Shown here one piece after another: positions 1 to 11,985 of a stretch of 64,000 nucleotides of DNA. The stretch covers positions 62,001-126,000 of the forward strand of contig JAGHQL010000054.1 of assembly GCA_020080175.1 (NCBI GenBank). The letters run 5' to 3'. Source of the DNA: Glutinoglossum americanum. Its lineage: Eukaryota; Ascomycota; Geoglossomycetes; Geoglossales; Geoglossaceae. The translations under genes were made by a program, and so were the position numbers. The first letter of the stretch is position 1; each line of letters starts with the position of its first letter. Under the pieces are notes generated by a model. That model was not told where the DNA came from, searched no databases, and worked only from the letters and a program-made list of their open reading frames with translations.

Positions 1-577
1 CTCGTGGCTGAGATGGTGTTTGAAGGTAAGGCGAAAAGCGCGAGCGTGAGGAGCTTGGATCCGAGGAGAGGGATGTGGTAGGTGGGTGGTAGTGGTATCG
101 TTCAATCGACATGCATCCGTGAACCTCACCTCTCCCCACCAATTCGACCCTACCCCGGAATGACTAATCGCAATTTTGGCCACGGGGAAAACTTTGCCCC
201 TTCGCACTGAATATATCCAACTTACTCCAACCCGTGTATACAGGCAAAAAAATACCCTAGGTGACCCCCCAAATACATAACAAACCATCCGTCTTCTAGG
301 ATTTTCCTTCATGAGTCTCGGGTTTTTGATTCGGGCTAGGATGGACGGTACAGCACCAGCTCAAAACAACCAAAGGAGAAAAAAAAGGCGGGGGGGAAAC
401 ATGCATGTATACTTCGTAAACCTAAAGGGGTTTTTTTTTTATAACCGTTTGCTGTTTTTGCTTCCATAGTTTACTTTGCTAGGTAGGGGTACATATATAA
501 TACACACACACACAACACATCTACCTCTTCCCCTAGTAATATACACACATCCAATACAACCCCCCCCCCCTCCCCTC
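1..577. other. Left-edge intergenic DNA, no gene seen
   Basis: No coding stretch is supported here. The DNA has homopolymer runs (G, T and C tracts around 390-440 and 560-572) and a short CA repeat near 503-515. It lies beyond the stop codon of the Cyc2-like gene, so it probably contains that gene's 3' untranslated region. Confidence 0.6.
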
Positions 578-1819
578 TTAAAACTTCCAAACCACCCACC
601 CCCTTCTCCCCGCCTCCCGGCCTAAAACCCCACCCAGCTCTCCCTGCGCCTCCTCACTAGACCCGGGGACCCAGGTCTTAGGGCCGACCCAGTGGGATAT
701 GAAGGGCGGGGGACCGGAGAGGATGAGCAAGGGGGTTTTTTTTCCTGCGGGGGGGAGGAGGAGGGATGGAGCGGAGCTGGGCGGGAGGAGGTGGAGGGAG
801 GATGGGGTGTGGTCCCTGTGCTGCATTATCGTGAGGGTTGGGTTGTGGGATACCAGGGAGTGGAGAGTTTGGTAGAGGGAGCTTCCCGCCGGACAGACGG
901 GGGAAGGCGTCGGTGGTGGTGGTGGTGGGGGCTGTTGTTGTATTGTAGTGCCAAACACCCCCCGCCTACGCCACCACGCACCTCCACCCTCCTTCCCCCC
1001 CAACCCCGCGTCCCCGTCCCCTTCCCTGGCACCCCACAGAACCCTAACTCTCGGCGATTCCCCCCCGGTCTTCCCTCCCAATACCCCTCTGATAACCTGT
1101 AGCGCAACAGCGATCCCGGTTCCCCCCACAAGACAGACAACCTCCTCGACTCCGTGCGGGATCACGTATTCGACGAACGGTCCGCGGATGGGTGTTTGGG
1201 CGCCGAGGGGCAGGGCGTGGATGTGTGGGGATACAAGGCCAGCGGGGGAGGGGTTGCGGATTAGGAGGTGGATTTTTGTTGTCTTGTTGTTGTTGTTGTT
1301 GTTGTCGCTGTTGTTGCAGCTGTTGCTGGGGCTGGGTTTAGGTGCAGGGGGATAATAAGGTGTAGGCAACGGGGTGTATTTCCTCCAAACCTGCATCTCC
1401 TCCATCGCGACTTGCACGCTATAAACCTTCCCCTCCCCCCCACCTTCATCCCAAATATCCCCCCCAGGCCCCTCAAATGTAAACACAGCGCTCGAGCCAT
1501 CGCCAATTGGTTCTTTCGCTACGAGCGTGAACGGCGTGAAGGTTTCGGTGTTCAAGGTATGTTTTGCGCTACGCGGGAAGCTGTCGCTTGTGTAGAGGAT
1601 CAAACCGGCTGCTGCTGTACTGAGAGCGAGGAGTGAGATGGCGGTGGTTCGCCCGCGAAGCTGTGTGGAGGTCCCGCCGTGCATAGCAGTGGCGGCGGTG
1701 GTGGAGGATCGGGTTACGATGACCCGCCGAAACCTCAACGGCCGACTGCTGGACCTAACGCAACGAAAGGCACACGAAGCCATCGCATTGGTATCCGAGA
1801 AAGCCCCATATCGCCTCAT
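578..1819 (-). CDS. CYC2: Cyc2-like mitochondrial FAD oxidoreductase (cytochrome c maturation)
   Basis: Single-exon ORF of 413 residues. The N-terminus is rich in Arg, Ser and Ala with almost no acid residues, as in a mitochondrial presequence, followed by a hydrophobic segment near residues 60-77. Next comes a ferredoxin-reductase-type FAD region (TPFTLVAKEPI, then SYTPLP-like KYTPLPTPYY), a second block RGPFVEYVIP, the nucleotide-binding glycine motif VGGTGIAVALQV, and the C-terminal GPPPFISHW...LGGVLGR...GW signature remembered from fungal Cyc2. Cyc2 is an inner-membrane flavoprotein that helps reduce heme for cytochrome c attachment. A Ser/Asn-rich, TGG-repeat-encoded insert (about residues 165-180) and a Pro tract are low-complexity insertions. 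An internal Met at 1783 is an alternative start. General NADH-cytochrome b5 reductase-like membership is safer than the exact role. Confidence 0.75.
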   Translation of the reverse strand: MRRYGAFSDTNAMASCAFRCVRSSSRPLRFRRVIVTRSSTTAATAMHGGTSTQLRGRTTAISLLALSTAAAGLILYTSDSFPRSAKHTLNTETFTPFTLVAKEPIGDGSSAVFTFEGPGGDIWDEGGGEGKVYSVQVAMEEMQVWRKYTPLPTPYYPPAPKPSPSNSCNNSDNNNNNNKTTKIHLLIRNPSPAGLVSPHIHALPLGAQTPIRGPFVEYVIPHGVEEVVCLVGGTGIAVALQVIRGVLGGKTGGESPRVRVLWGAREGDGDAGLGGKEGGGAWWRRRGVFGTTIQQQPPPPPPPTPSPVCPAGSSLYQTLHSLVSHNPTLTIMQHRDHTPSSLHLLPPSSAPSLLLPPAGKKTPLLILSGPPPFISHWVGPKTWVPGSSEEAQGELGGVLGREAGRRGWVVWKF

Positions 1820-2293
1820 CTAGATCACCCTAAATATCTCTAACCAGCAAGCTGCATTCCTGCCCTTTGCCTGTACATGTATGATCGAAGGGAGAAAAAA
1901 GTTGTTTGTATCTCGAGCCTGGAGTTCTACCGAGACAAGCTGATCAGATTATCTAACACTCAATCTTATCTTATCTTATCTATTCACGATCTGAACAAGG
2001 GTGAGAAGCTATAAACCATTACACATTACAAGTTACGATGAAACAGTTACACTAATATGGAAAACAAAGAGCAAAAAGATACCTCTAATAACGTCCGAAA
2101 AAGATAATCGTGAACGGGTACCCTCGCAAGCATATCCCGTCCGTATAAAACCGCACAAGGAAATCCCGACATTAAAGGTACCCTAACAATCCTTTAAAAA
2201 TTAAAATAAAAAGGGAAAAGAGAGGAACGAAAAGGGTTCTAGCCTGCGAGCCTAGGCTACTTATCCCCTATTGGTTATCCCAATTACCCCTAC
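1820..2293. other. Intergenic DNA between two minus-strand genes
   Basis: No gene seen. It contains a short TTATC tandem repeat at about 1964-1982 and an A-rich stretch from 2030 to 2225. It should hold the Cyc2-like promoter and the transporter's 3' end. Confidence 0.5.
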
Positions 2294-5103
2294 TCACGGG
2301 AGCGACCACCGCAGTGGCCTAGGCTCTTCCCCGCCGAGACTCCTCAGTCTTGCTATTGCTGTTATAGCGTCTGCGCAAGGTCCCTCTCCCCCTCCCACCG
2401 CAGAGGGAGAGCCTAGCTGCGCATCCTCTTCATCCTCCATCTTACCACTCCCTGCTATCATATAGCTAAGCGATTCGGATACGCCTAGCCCCTCTTCAAA
2501 CTTACTCTTCTTGATATCACTAATCATTCCCGCCCCTACCACAGCCGCCGAATCCGCTCCATCTAGAGAGGGAGGGGAAGAGAAAGGGGAAGAGTTCAAA
2601 ACTTCTTCTGACTTACTCCCATCACCGTCTTGCACCGAAAATCCCCTCGTCATCGGTATTAAAGAAATTTCATCACCGCCATTCCTAATCCCTACTTCTG
2701 TCGCTGCCGACGAAGCCAACGCCAAAGGTTCCAGACTCACCCCGGACCCTTCCCTCTCGGTAGCATCACTGTTTACCGCCAATGTCACCACCGACGTAGC
2801 TGTAGCTGCGGAGCGGTCTGTCTTCTCTCTTGTCAAGGCCACCGCCGATTTGCCCCCCTGCACTCCAATAGTCAACCATGGCAACAACAGGATACTTGCC
2901 CCCGCCATGGCTGCTGCGGACCAAAAAACCATTTGATACGGCGTGATGCTTTGGTTCGATTGAACGGACCTATCCCGTTGTGCGCTGTGACTAAAGATCG
3001 CCGTCGTAATGCCTAAACCTAGCGTCATACACAGACGGGTGGCGGTGTTAAAGATGCCACCGGCGAGAGACTGCTGGGATGTCGGGAGGGAGGACATGAC
3101 GTACATCTACCTTATTTGTTAATTGCATTTTACTAGGCAGGGTGAGGGTGCGTCGGGTTTACGTTAGCAACATTGAAGTGCAAATCTGCGCCAAAGACGC
3201 TGAGAATGAGGGCCGGGAAGGTCATGGCCCAGTAAGATGTCGTTTCCCGTTGAAGCGCGAGGAGCGCGAAGGCGATGACGTAGCAGAGGGCGCCGACAGC
3301 GGTGAGGAGTTTGTTGCTAACGCGATGGAGGATGAGACCTGCAATTACCTATAAAGATTGATATATCAGTAAGGGGAACAGGGGGTTTCGGGGTTGCGAA
3401 AATGAAGACAAACGACGGTGGTATGTAGGAAAAACGCACGTTGACCACAATCCCAGAAAATGCCTGCGGAAGCAAGTGCACGGTTACTCCGAGTGGGGAG
3501 TAGTGCAAGATTTCTTGCATGTACAGGGATAGCCAAAATAACGTGGCCATGAAACCCATAAACCCAAGCAGCAGAATTGCCATGATCTGGCATTCTTTGT
3601 CAGCGAGGTTGCCACACCAGCCTAAAATGCTACCAATGGCTGGGGTTCTTCTACCAGGGAGAAATTACTGTCTCTCCAGATGTGCAGCGGCATTAATGGG
3701 TGTTCGCATACACCCTCCCAGGCGATGAAGCCGACCATCGAAGCGATACCTAGGATGAGGAGAATAATCACGTAGCTGGTTCCCCACCCATTTATCGCAT
3801 CTCCCCCAAGCCTATAAGTCGACCAGTTCATCCTCACCTCAGCTCTTCAGAATGCCAATCACAGCTATAAAGGAGAAAACTCACGTCAAGGCAACCGAAA
3901 ACATAGCGATCCCCAAGACCGCTAATACAGTCCCAACAACGTCAAACCTCCTCAATGCCACCCACCCCACCTTCTCCAACCCTCCTCGCTCCACAGGCAT
4001 CGCATAATAAGCCACCACCGTAATTGCTCCGTAAATAACGGCTAACGCCCAGAACGAAGCCCTCCAGCTTGCCAATCTCGCAGCGATCCCGGACATGACC
4101 GCCCCGAGGATAAAGCCAAGAGGGTTTCCTGCACTGAAGCAAGCAAAAGCGCGGTTCTTGCGCTCCGAGGGGTGGGAGTAGGCGGCGCCCAAGGCTCCGA
4201 CGGCGGGTGGCACAGCAGCAGCGGAGAATAGCCCTAGTATGCCTTGGAGGACGTCCATATAAATAGGTGTCTTGGCGAAGCCGATGGCGAAGGCGGATAG
4301 GGTGAAGCCGGTAATGCTGGCGATAAGCAGGGTCCGGCGGCCAAAAGAGTCTGCCACTTTACCAAAGAAGAGGAGGAAAGTGCCTGCGCTTAGCCTGTGG
4401 TGGGTATATCTCATGGTCAGCAACCTCCAATTGGCCATCCAGCACCCACTTCATATCCCGATCCCCACATCTCCAGATCCATCTATCCTCCCCCTCACTC
4501 CCCACCCGCTACGGCCCCCCGGAAAACCCCATCCCAAAGGAGGCCAGCAGAGCTAGAGGGATAAAGCAAGTGGCACGGGGAGAAAAAAAAATATGTAAAA
4601 GGAGCTCACGATGAAGCTGCCGAAATCCACGTCGTCTCCGCTGACGTCATATGCAAGTCTTTTCTAATCAATGCCGTAACTACCGTCGAACAGCCTTGGG
4701 TGAACATCGCCATCGCCAGGGCCATGGTTGCCGTTAGCACAAACAAGCATTCCTGCAGCGTACTCCGGAAGCATTCAGGACGGTCGGGGCAAGAAGCTTG
4801 CAATGGTAAGGTTGCGGCTGCAAGGCCAACATGTTCACCTTCTCTTGCTCTATCATTCACGCCAGAGTTATTAGTGTTGCCACTGTTGTTGTTGCTTTTG
4901 TTATTGTTGCTACCATCGCCGCTGCCGCTACCGCCGCAGCTACCACCATAGTGAGAAGGCGGTAGCGATTGCTTCTCTAGATCCAGACTCCCGGATCTTG
5001 TTCTCTCTGCTTGCTCTATCCGGTCACACATTCGGCCCCAACTTTCCCGTCTCACAACCAAAAATCCCGTGTCTTGTCGGCGAAGCTGTTTCGCCTTGTT
5101 CAC
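2294..5103 (-). CDS. MFS transporter, AMF1-like 14-helix family (six exons)
   Basis: Exons run 5103-4610, 4394-3885, 3811-3655, 3586-3440, 3348-3163 and 3106-2294, giving 768 residues in one frame. The N-terminal 100 residues are cytosolic and Ser/Asn-rich. The membrane part starts at LFVLTATMALAMAMF and includes MFS motif A-like GKVADSFGRR, then ERKNRAFACFSAGNPLGF, typical of the fungal subfamily containing the low-affinity ammonium transporter Amf1 and related drug:H+ antiporter-2 proteins. Exon 5 carries LILHRVSNKLLTAVGAL and exon 6 MYVMSSLPTSQQSLAGGIFN. About 170 C-terminal residues after the last helix are Ser/Glu-rich and probably cytosolic. All donors are GT and acceptors AG; the first intron is long (215 nt). 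The substrate cannot be told from sequence. The initiator could instead be the in-frame Met at 5031. Confidence 0.85.
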
Positions 5104-8100
5104 TAGGGGTTTTCCGCTGTTGGTTTTGTGCCCTCCCTTGCATATGGTGACGTATGTGTAGTGGGGTACCTACCGGTATTGTCCGTTGTATGTGTCGTGA
5201 GGCGCAAGCAAAACCTATAAAAAGCTGAGTGTGGGGGCTGCGTGTTATGAACGAAGGAACTTTGTGGGGGGCTATTCGCGGGGGAAATGAGAGGATGTAG
5301 AACTGCCGAGTGAAGATTGATCGCGATTGTTGGTAAATGGCAGCCAACGCAACAATACGGCGAGGAAAAGAGCGAGGGAAGGAAGGAAGGATTAGGGGGC
5401 TTACGAGGAGAAACACCATTAAAATAGAGGGTTGTCCCCGCCCTTTGGACTACTATAGAATATACCTAATAGCGTATTTTCCTAGTGTGTCGTAGGTAGT
5501 ACCAACTTGTTTCCGCGGTAGGGTGTGCATATTGCAGCGAAATTCGTTTAGAATCCCCTCGGGACGATCTGTCGATCTGTCGATCAGGTTGATGCATTCT
5601 CTCGGTTGATCGTCGACGCCGCATCCTCTCGATTATTAATTTTCCTACCTTCGGTGTTTTGTTTTTCTCCTGTTCTGTCACTCTTCTGCAGGCATCAGCG
5701 AAATAAGGAAGAAGGAAGGAGGAATAATAGCAAATGCGACCGCAAGAGACAGGGAAATAGTAACAAGGCACTATGACGAATAAATCCTGAGTAAGCACCC
5801 TGTCGTAAGCCGTGTGACAAGCTGTGTCGCAGTTTGCATCTGCGTGCCCAAAAAGCTGTGCAGGCTGCCGCATCCAGAGGCAGATGTGACGGTTCCGGGT
5901 CGGTCGGTGTTGGTGTAGAACCAATTTTTGACCGGATTGGTTAAATGCGCCAGTAGCCCCCACAACACCATTCCTTAGTCAAACAACGCCGGACCCCAAA
6001 TGGAACAACCGGGGTGCCCAAACCATACCGAATGAGAGGAATGCCAGATATGTATTTACACACGTCTACGTATTTAGAATATGAAAGAATTGACTGTCGG
6101 GGGTGCGTGTGCGGTGTAGATAGCATAGTGCAACTAACCCCACTTCAGGTCACAGTGGGGTATCAAGCGGATGCGATGAGGTATTGTGCCACATTGCAAC
6201 AAAAACTGACTTGGTATACCAATACAAAACAATCACAAGATGGAGATGGAGGCGCCTTGGGCATGCACGGTAATCCGTCTTTAGCAACAACACGCAACAA
6301 GCAACTCTAATGGAAAGAAAGCAAAAACACACAACACACAGATGGACCTTCCGTAAATACGAGGCAGAATAGGAATGACTCAAGTTCATCAAGGGTGCCG
6401 AAGAAATGAGACATCGCTACATCTTTGATACTGCTCGAGGCCTCAGAAAACCAGTCTAACCAGAAGAAATGAATCCAGAAATTAGGGGGAAAAAGCTTCT
6501 AGAAAGAGGAGGGAGAAAAAGGAAACAGCAACACCGTCTATAGCATGCGTTAGGTCTATCTATGGTTTGCATTGAACGCTCTTGAAAACAAATGCCACCC
6601 AGTCTTAAAAGAATTGAGCTCGCAAATCGGGACGTCGAAAGGAACGTATATAGTAGCTAGGCTGCCAGTTCATCGTTGGTCCGGACCGAAGGTTTGCTCC
6701 GCCATGAAACTTTGTTGTGGGGGGCGCCTCGCTCGCAGAGTATGCAACCGGATCGGCATTAGGCCAAACGACGGACTTACGACCTCTCACCACCCTGACG
6801 CCAGCGCCGGCCACTCTGGTTCAGTGAACAGCTGGGCTCATTACAGGCGCCCGCCGAGTCAGAAACAAAGTTGCGTCTCCCTCTGCACGGCCTCCCTTCC
6901 CGGACCTCGGCGCATTTCCTACAGCAGAATTGTGTCACTATGAGAGCAAGACCAACCTGCTCGGCAAATGGAGGAATTCTACGTACCTGACAAACCTCTC
7001 GACTTCGTCGTTGCAAGCACGGTAACGAATGTAAGTATATTCACACATTGGCGATGACTCGAAAAAGGGGTTTTATACTAAGAAGGGACAGACGACCGAC
7101 ACTATGAGGAATGACGGAGATAGTAGACACGATGAAAACAGGTACTTGCTCACCTTGGAGGGGGTATGCTTCTCCTTATATCGTCATCTATCTCTCAAGT
7201 CGGCTTGTCCGTGGTTTGTTGCTGTTGGCTTAAGCCGCACTCGACTTCGTGGCACATCGCCCAATGGGCTGGAGTATCTCGTTTTACACTCGCCGCAAAA
7301 AAATACAGTTCACAAGATCAAATTAACTGTGCCTTTCATCTGGAGGGCTTCGCCAGCTCAGCTCAGTCAGGCAACAAAAGCTCAGCTTCCCTAGGCATAT
7401 AATTACCGTAGTTTGTTAAAACGGAGGGGTGTTGGTGTGGTGGGTTCGCTGTACACCGAATCTGCCGTTAAGGTCCCCGCCAACAGTAGGAGCTGCAGAG
7501 ATCATTTGTGACATGTTACCATTGACCGGGTTCCCAGATGCATGTATTGGAGATCGTTTTCTGAAGCGCCGGGGGCCGAGTTACGCCGCACTCATGAGCC
7601 AGCTTCCAGACCCGCAGGGCTGATGGGTATAGGTATGTCCAATGTTAAGCGGAGGCTCAACACCAACTCGCAGTGTCGTCGATATCGTTTAGGTGGGTGG
7701 CTGTGTTCTTGGTTGGTTATCGTGTAATATCTCGCTAATCTTCGCCGCTAACCTACCGAATCTAGTCCCGTGATGCATTGATCCCCCCACAAAAAACAAA
7801 TTTCCTCTCTCGGAGATATAGCTGGGCTTACCACCATATCACCGTTCTGGAATGATATACATGTAGTACCATAACAGGGCTGCGATCGATGTGCCCCAGA
7901 CTAACGTTTTCGAATGCGGCGGTCTCACCGGCACAGTCGCACCCATTCGGACTCTTCACAAAGTGTTGACATTGCCCCCAGCCAAGACGTTCACGCCGCC
8001 ATTCCCAACTAGACACATTGCGGTTCAGCCAGAAGCTGGACGCACAATAGGCTGTCGTCCAAACTTCTTAGAGAAGGGCAGTTATTCCCCGAGTGAACTT

Positions 8101-8191
8101 GCCTTGCTTCTCAAATTTCAGTAACATTAAGGAGCTCCATCTATTGAAAGGAGGCAGGCGTTTCTCCTTTCCGTGATCGTTGCCTGCCGTG
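5104..8191. other. 3.1-kb region without a recognisable gene
   Basis: Several open frames of 60-165 codons occur on both strands, but they overlap each other, have no family resemblance I recognise and no convincing splice pattern. A GATCTGTC tandem triplet sits near 5564-5585. The region must hold the 5' leader of the transporter gene (left end) and the 3' end of the MTQ1-like gene (right end). No transposon was recognised, though a degraded one cannot be excluded by eye. Confidence 0.4.
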
Positions 8192-9409
8192 TCAAACTGA
8201 CTTGGAGATCACCTCGCCTTCACTGCTCCAGCAAACGACCGCCCTCCCACCGCCCTCCCCTCGTGCAGGCACCTCACCTCCATCGCCCACATTCACAAAA
8301 GACTCCGTGGGGTCCCAATGACCAACCCAATCCCTCCAAACTTCCATGCCTTTCCACTTTCCATACTCTCTCGCCATAGATACGACCCTCTTCGCTTGTT
8401 CCATGTCCGCAACTTCAAGGACCACAATCTGACATCCAACCTGCGCTGCCGTTGCCAGCAGGGCGGGATAGAACTCATCCCCTCTCTTACAATTCGACGC
8501 ACTCCCCTTAGCACTTGGAACCAGGGCTAATTTCGGCTCCCAGTTTCGAACCGAGCGTGATGTATCTTTGCTGAACCCCGAGGGAGAGATATAGGGTGGA
8601 TTGGAAACAAGAATGTTATACTGGACTTTGTGGGGAATTGGACTGTCATGCCCACATGCCAAACTATCCACAAGGCTAAATACATCCGCTTGAACAAATC
8701 TTATTTGATCCAAAGCGGAACTAGAAAGGCCACCTTGCATTATATTCCTCCGCAGGTTTTTCCGTGCGAGGTTGATGGATCGAACAGATATATCCACCCC
8801 ATGGATGTAAATATCCCGAAAGGCTTGGGAGAGGAGGGAATGAAGGAGGAGCGAGATACAGCCCGTGCCTGTGCAGAGGTCAAGTATGCGCAATGGCCCT
8901 GTGGAAATTTGTTGGCTTTCAGCCGTTTTGCTGGCCAAAAGCAGGTTCGCTAGGTGGGTAGTGTAGGATTCCGTTTCAGGACTTCAATTCATCACGTCAA
9001 TTAGAAGATCGAAGCGCCGCTACTTAAATTAGGAGCTGACTAACCGCGGAATCAGCACTCCAGGAGTACATTGTAGGTCCAAATCCCCAAATGGCTGTGA
9101 TCCCATCACATACTGCAGCGGCCTACCCCTCGCTCTCTCTCTACAGAACTTTCGTAGCAATGTCCTCCACCCTCGGAGGTTCGCTAGGGTTGAACGCCGG
9201 GAGGTAGAGAGCGCAATGGCATGCTCGCGCAACCAACGAAGTTCATTTTGAGCGGAGCGAATATCCCGTGTTGAGCGGAGTATGAGTGGGAGTAGTGGGT
9301 GTTGACGGAATGCGAAGGTGAGGGTAGAGGGAAGAATACGAGGCATTGAATGGATACGGATGCGACCTTTGGTTCCGCTCGGATGTGTAGGTTTGAGCGG
9401 ACACAGCAC
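8192..9409 (-). CDS. MTQ1: Mitochondrial release-factor glutamine methyltransferase (HemK/PrmC family)
   Basis: Two exons, 9409-9045 and 8981-8192, joined across a 63-nt intron (gttagt...gaag) give 384 residues. The join rebuilds the family motif IPRPETE. The N-terminal helical domain ends in RPLQYVMGSQPFG. The Rossmann domain shows the SAM-binding motif LDLCTGTGCISLLL, the acidic VDIS at strand 2, and the catalytic NPPY in LVSNPPYISPSGF. In yeast Mtq1 methylates the GGQ glutamine of mitochondrial release factor Mrf1; nuclear/cytosolic Mtq2 is a different, smaller protein. The first Met residues precede a weakly basic segment; an in-frame Met at about residue 22 (MPRILPSTLTF) looks more like a mitochondrial presequence start. 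It is head-to-head with the AIM32-like gene, 141 bp between starts. Confidence 0.88.
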
Positions 9410-9550
9410 AGGGAAATTAACACAGAAGCAATAACAAAGAGAGTTACAACGAACAGCATTGTGGTGTACGGCTTTTAGCTTAGATCACGATTGACAACTC
9501 TTATTTCTCCGTCCCGACATCTGTGGTCTAATTACTAGAGAAAAATCCGG

Positions 9551-10670
9551 ATGTTTGCCATCGTTAAACTCCCACCCGCACCACCCACTCTTCTCAAGCA
9601 GTACCGGCGTAGCTCTACACCCCACCGGGATCTTCAATTACCATCAATTCCGACCACGAGGCGATGTCCTGCACCCAAGAGTGCCTGCGCGCCGACACCT
9701 TTGGGCCTAGACATCGACCACGAGAGGCCACTTAGCAACACCATGGCTGCGTATGTGCAGCAGGTGTTGATTTCAACCGGGAAGGATGACTGGACGAGCC
9801 GAATTGAGGAAGATGAGGAGGCAGGGGAATTGGTTCGCGGGTTGAGGAGATTATTAGGGAAAGGAGGCGCTCTTGCTGATGTAGGTTTTCGATCTTTTTG
9901 CGGACGGTACTTGTAAAATACTCTTTTGACCGTTGTTCTTTTATTCCGAAGCTTAGCAGAGTTAATGGGTGAGATTATTTCATCGATAGCCGTATAACAA
10001 CATCATGCTCTCGCACTGTTCGTTCTCTCCTTCGCCGGTTCCAACCCAAAAGTTCAAAACAGCATCAGCCTATATACTACCTTCCTTCCATTACCTCCCC
10101 TCCATCCCACTCACACCTCCCTCCATCGAAGAATTCACTCGTGCTTTTCTTCTCCCACCTACATTACACCTGGCCCACAAAGGCCTTCTCGCCTCTCAAA
10201 GACTCGCGTTCGTACAACAGCCCGAGCTACAATGCTCATGTCTGGGATCTCGTAGTGCCTCTGACATCCTGATCCTCATCTGCGGCCATCGCGGCCGCGA
10301 CAAGAGGTGTGGAGTCATGGGTCCGCTCCTTCGCGATGAGTTCGAACGTAGACTAAGCTCTATCGGCGTTTTCGAGGTGCTAAAGGATGCTCCCCCCGCA
10401 GAAACTCCACCGTGTATACCCGCAGCAAAACTAGGCGTCAGAGTTGGGTTGATTAGCCATGTCGGCGGCCACAAATTCGCTGGCAATGTAATCATCTACA
10501 TCCCACCATCACTGACGGCGAACGACCTGGCGGGAAAGGGAATCTGGTACGGAAGGGTTGAGCCAAGGCATGTAGAGGGAATTATTGAGGAGACAATTGT
10601 CAAAGGCAGGGTCATTGGCGAGCTGTTTAGGGGCGGAATTGATAAGGAGAGCCAAATTTTGAGGATGTGA
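9551..10670 (+). CDS. AIM32: Aim32/Apd1-family thioredoxin-like [2Fe-2S] protein
   Basis: Exons 9551-9880 and 9990-10670 (109-nt intron gtaggt...gatag) give 336 residues; the join reads GALAD-PYNNIML, matching the family. The N-terminal part carries the conserved ISTGKDDWTSRIE. The C-terminal domain has CGHRGRDKRCGVMGPLL with the paired cysteines, then GGHKFAGNVIIYIP and GIWYGRVEPRHVEGII, where the His residues are the proposed non-cysteine cluster ligands. Aim32 acts in yeast mitochondria in redox quality control of imported proteins. The first 30 residues are basic and could be a targeting signal. It shares a short bidirectional promoter with MTQ1. Confidence 0.88.
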
Positions 10671-11977
10671 GTCAAGTAACAACATCAGAACAGGAAAGTA
10701 GTGACGTCAGAAACACATCTCGACCCTCTTACTCACCGCCCTGAATTTCTCAATCCAGTAAAAAAGACCAAACATTATCAGATTCGCCTTGCCATGCAAG
10801 CCAAAAGTCCAATTTTCACACGGCATCCCCGACGCACATATACAAAGGGAATCTTTTCAGTCATTGATGCAGTCATTGATGTTTCGCCTTGGGAAAGCCT
10901 CATCATCGCTTCGACCACAGATATCAGATTGCATGTATCTGCCACGACTGCGGTTGGTGAAGCTCCCGCCCGTGTCGTAGCTATAGGTCCTTCGGAGGGG
11001 AAAAGAGTGGGCAAACGTAGAGAAATAAAAGCACGCGACGAGGCGAGAGATCGACACGCGTTCCGGTTTGGTTTTCGATTCGAGGGGATTTCAGCCTTCG
11101 GAGATGGGCGGCTCACATCATATAAATTTTTTCGCAATGGGGCACACCGCGTTGCAAACTCCATACTTTCCACACCATCACACACCATCACACACCATCA
11201 CACGATATAGTCTAGCCCAGGCGGAAGGGCGGTGGAAACTATGAAGCCTTTTCCGTTGGGCGGAGATTTTAATGATCCGACTGCACCAATAAAAATCGGA
11301 CAAATTCTTTATGGCCAGGTGAGGTGCACAGCCTCAACAGCTTCAACGGTGGCTTCCAGAGGTCTTCCACGCTTTTTTCCCAACCCCAGCTCGCTCACTG
11401 CTCTCTTCTTGGTATCTCAGCCGCCCCGCAGCGCCCACTCCACTCCCGTCCAAACAACCCCAGCCCTATCTCTCAATCCCAGCGTGAAACCCCCATAATA
11501 CCGGACTCCAGCCCTGACTACCCTGCCCTCGCTACGCACGCCTTCTCATCCGTTTGGCTCCGTTGCAGTTCGGCTGTGCGCGTCTACGAAGGCGAATACT
11601 AATCCAGTAATACTCTTCCAAAATTAGCCGGCGGTCAATCTAATATCCCCCTGTTGTGGAATATAATGGCATGGCCACAACCGGGGGACGCGGCTTACAT
11701 CAGTCAGAACAGAGCGTGGCGACGGTGTCGGTTCCTGGGCGTTGGGATTCGGTTGGCCGGTTCATAAGCCGCTGAGGGTGCGATCCTGGTTGTGACCCTG
11801 GTTGCGGCCGTTGCGTCCTGGTTGCCTTACTTTGTTCTTTTTTCGTAAGGCTGGCCTGAGCCCCGACTGCACCGCCGCCTGCCCCGGGGTGTTGTGACTC
11901 TTAGGCTATTCGAGGCTTAGGCATCTATTGCTTCAGTTTTCCCCATTGCTTATTGTCGTCCGTAGATTTTTTTGGCC
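10671..11977. other. Intergenic region with one orphan exon-like ORF and a 10-bp repeat
   Basis: Open frames at 10701-11210 (+) and 10778-11191 (-) overlap and are unrecognised. A decanucleotide CACACCATCA is repeated three times at 11171-11203. The only exon-like piece is described separately at 11241-11318. From 11640 the DNA is GC-rich and turns pyrimidine-rich towards the TATA box at 11978. Confidence 0.4.
11241..11318 (+). CDS. Possible short first exon, 26 codons, unrecognised
   Basis: An ATG is followed by 26 open codons (MKPFPLGGDFNDPTAPIKIG and six more) ending exactly at a good donor, CAG/gtgagg, in phase 0. The residues read like coding sequence rather than noise. Several CAG acceptors follow within 150 bp but I cannot choose the next exon, so no gene model is offered. 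The FPLG...DP...PI pattern reminds me of N-termini of several fungal accessory proteins, but I cannot name a family. Confidence 0.25.
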
Positions 11978-11985
11978 TATATATA
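11978..11985 (+). promoter_or_regulatory. TATA box upstream of the micro-ORF unit
   Basis: TATATATA stands alone in GC-balanced DNA and is followed after about 30-80 bp by CA-rich sequence (CACCAACAAGCCACAACACC region, 12026-12060), the pattern seen at start sites of strongly transcribed fungal genes. It would place a transcription start near 12010-12030, giving a leader of about 300 nt before the first micro-ORF. Confidence 0.5.

Noticed and set aside
1261-1636. Valine- and threonine-rich ORFs over the Cyc2-like gene
   Set aside because: They arise from the TTG/CAA triplet repeat read in other frames.
5466-5963. 165-codon minus-strand ORF
   Set aside because: No family resemblance, no supporting splice sites, biased to rare residue combinations, and it overlaps other open frames of equal quality.
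5104-8191. A hidden transposable element in the large gene-free gap
   Set aside because: No terminal repeats, transposase or reverse-transcriptase motifs could be seen by eye.
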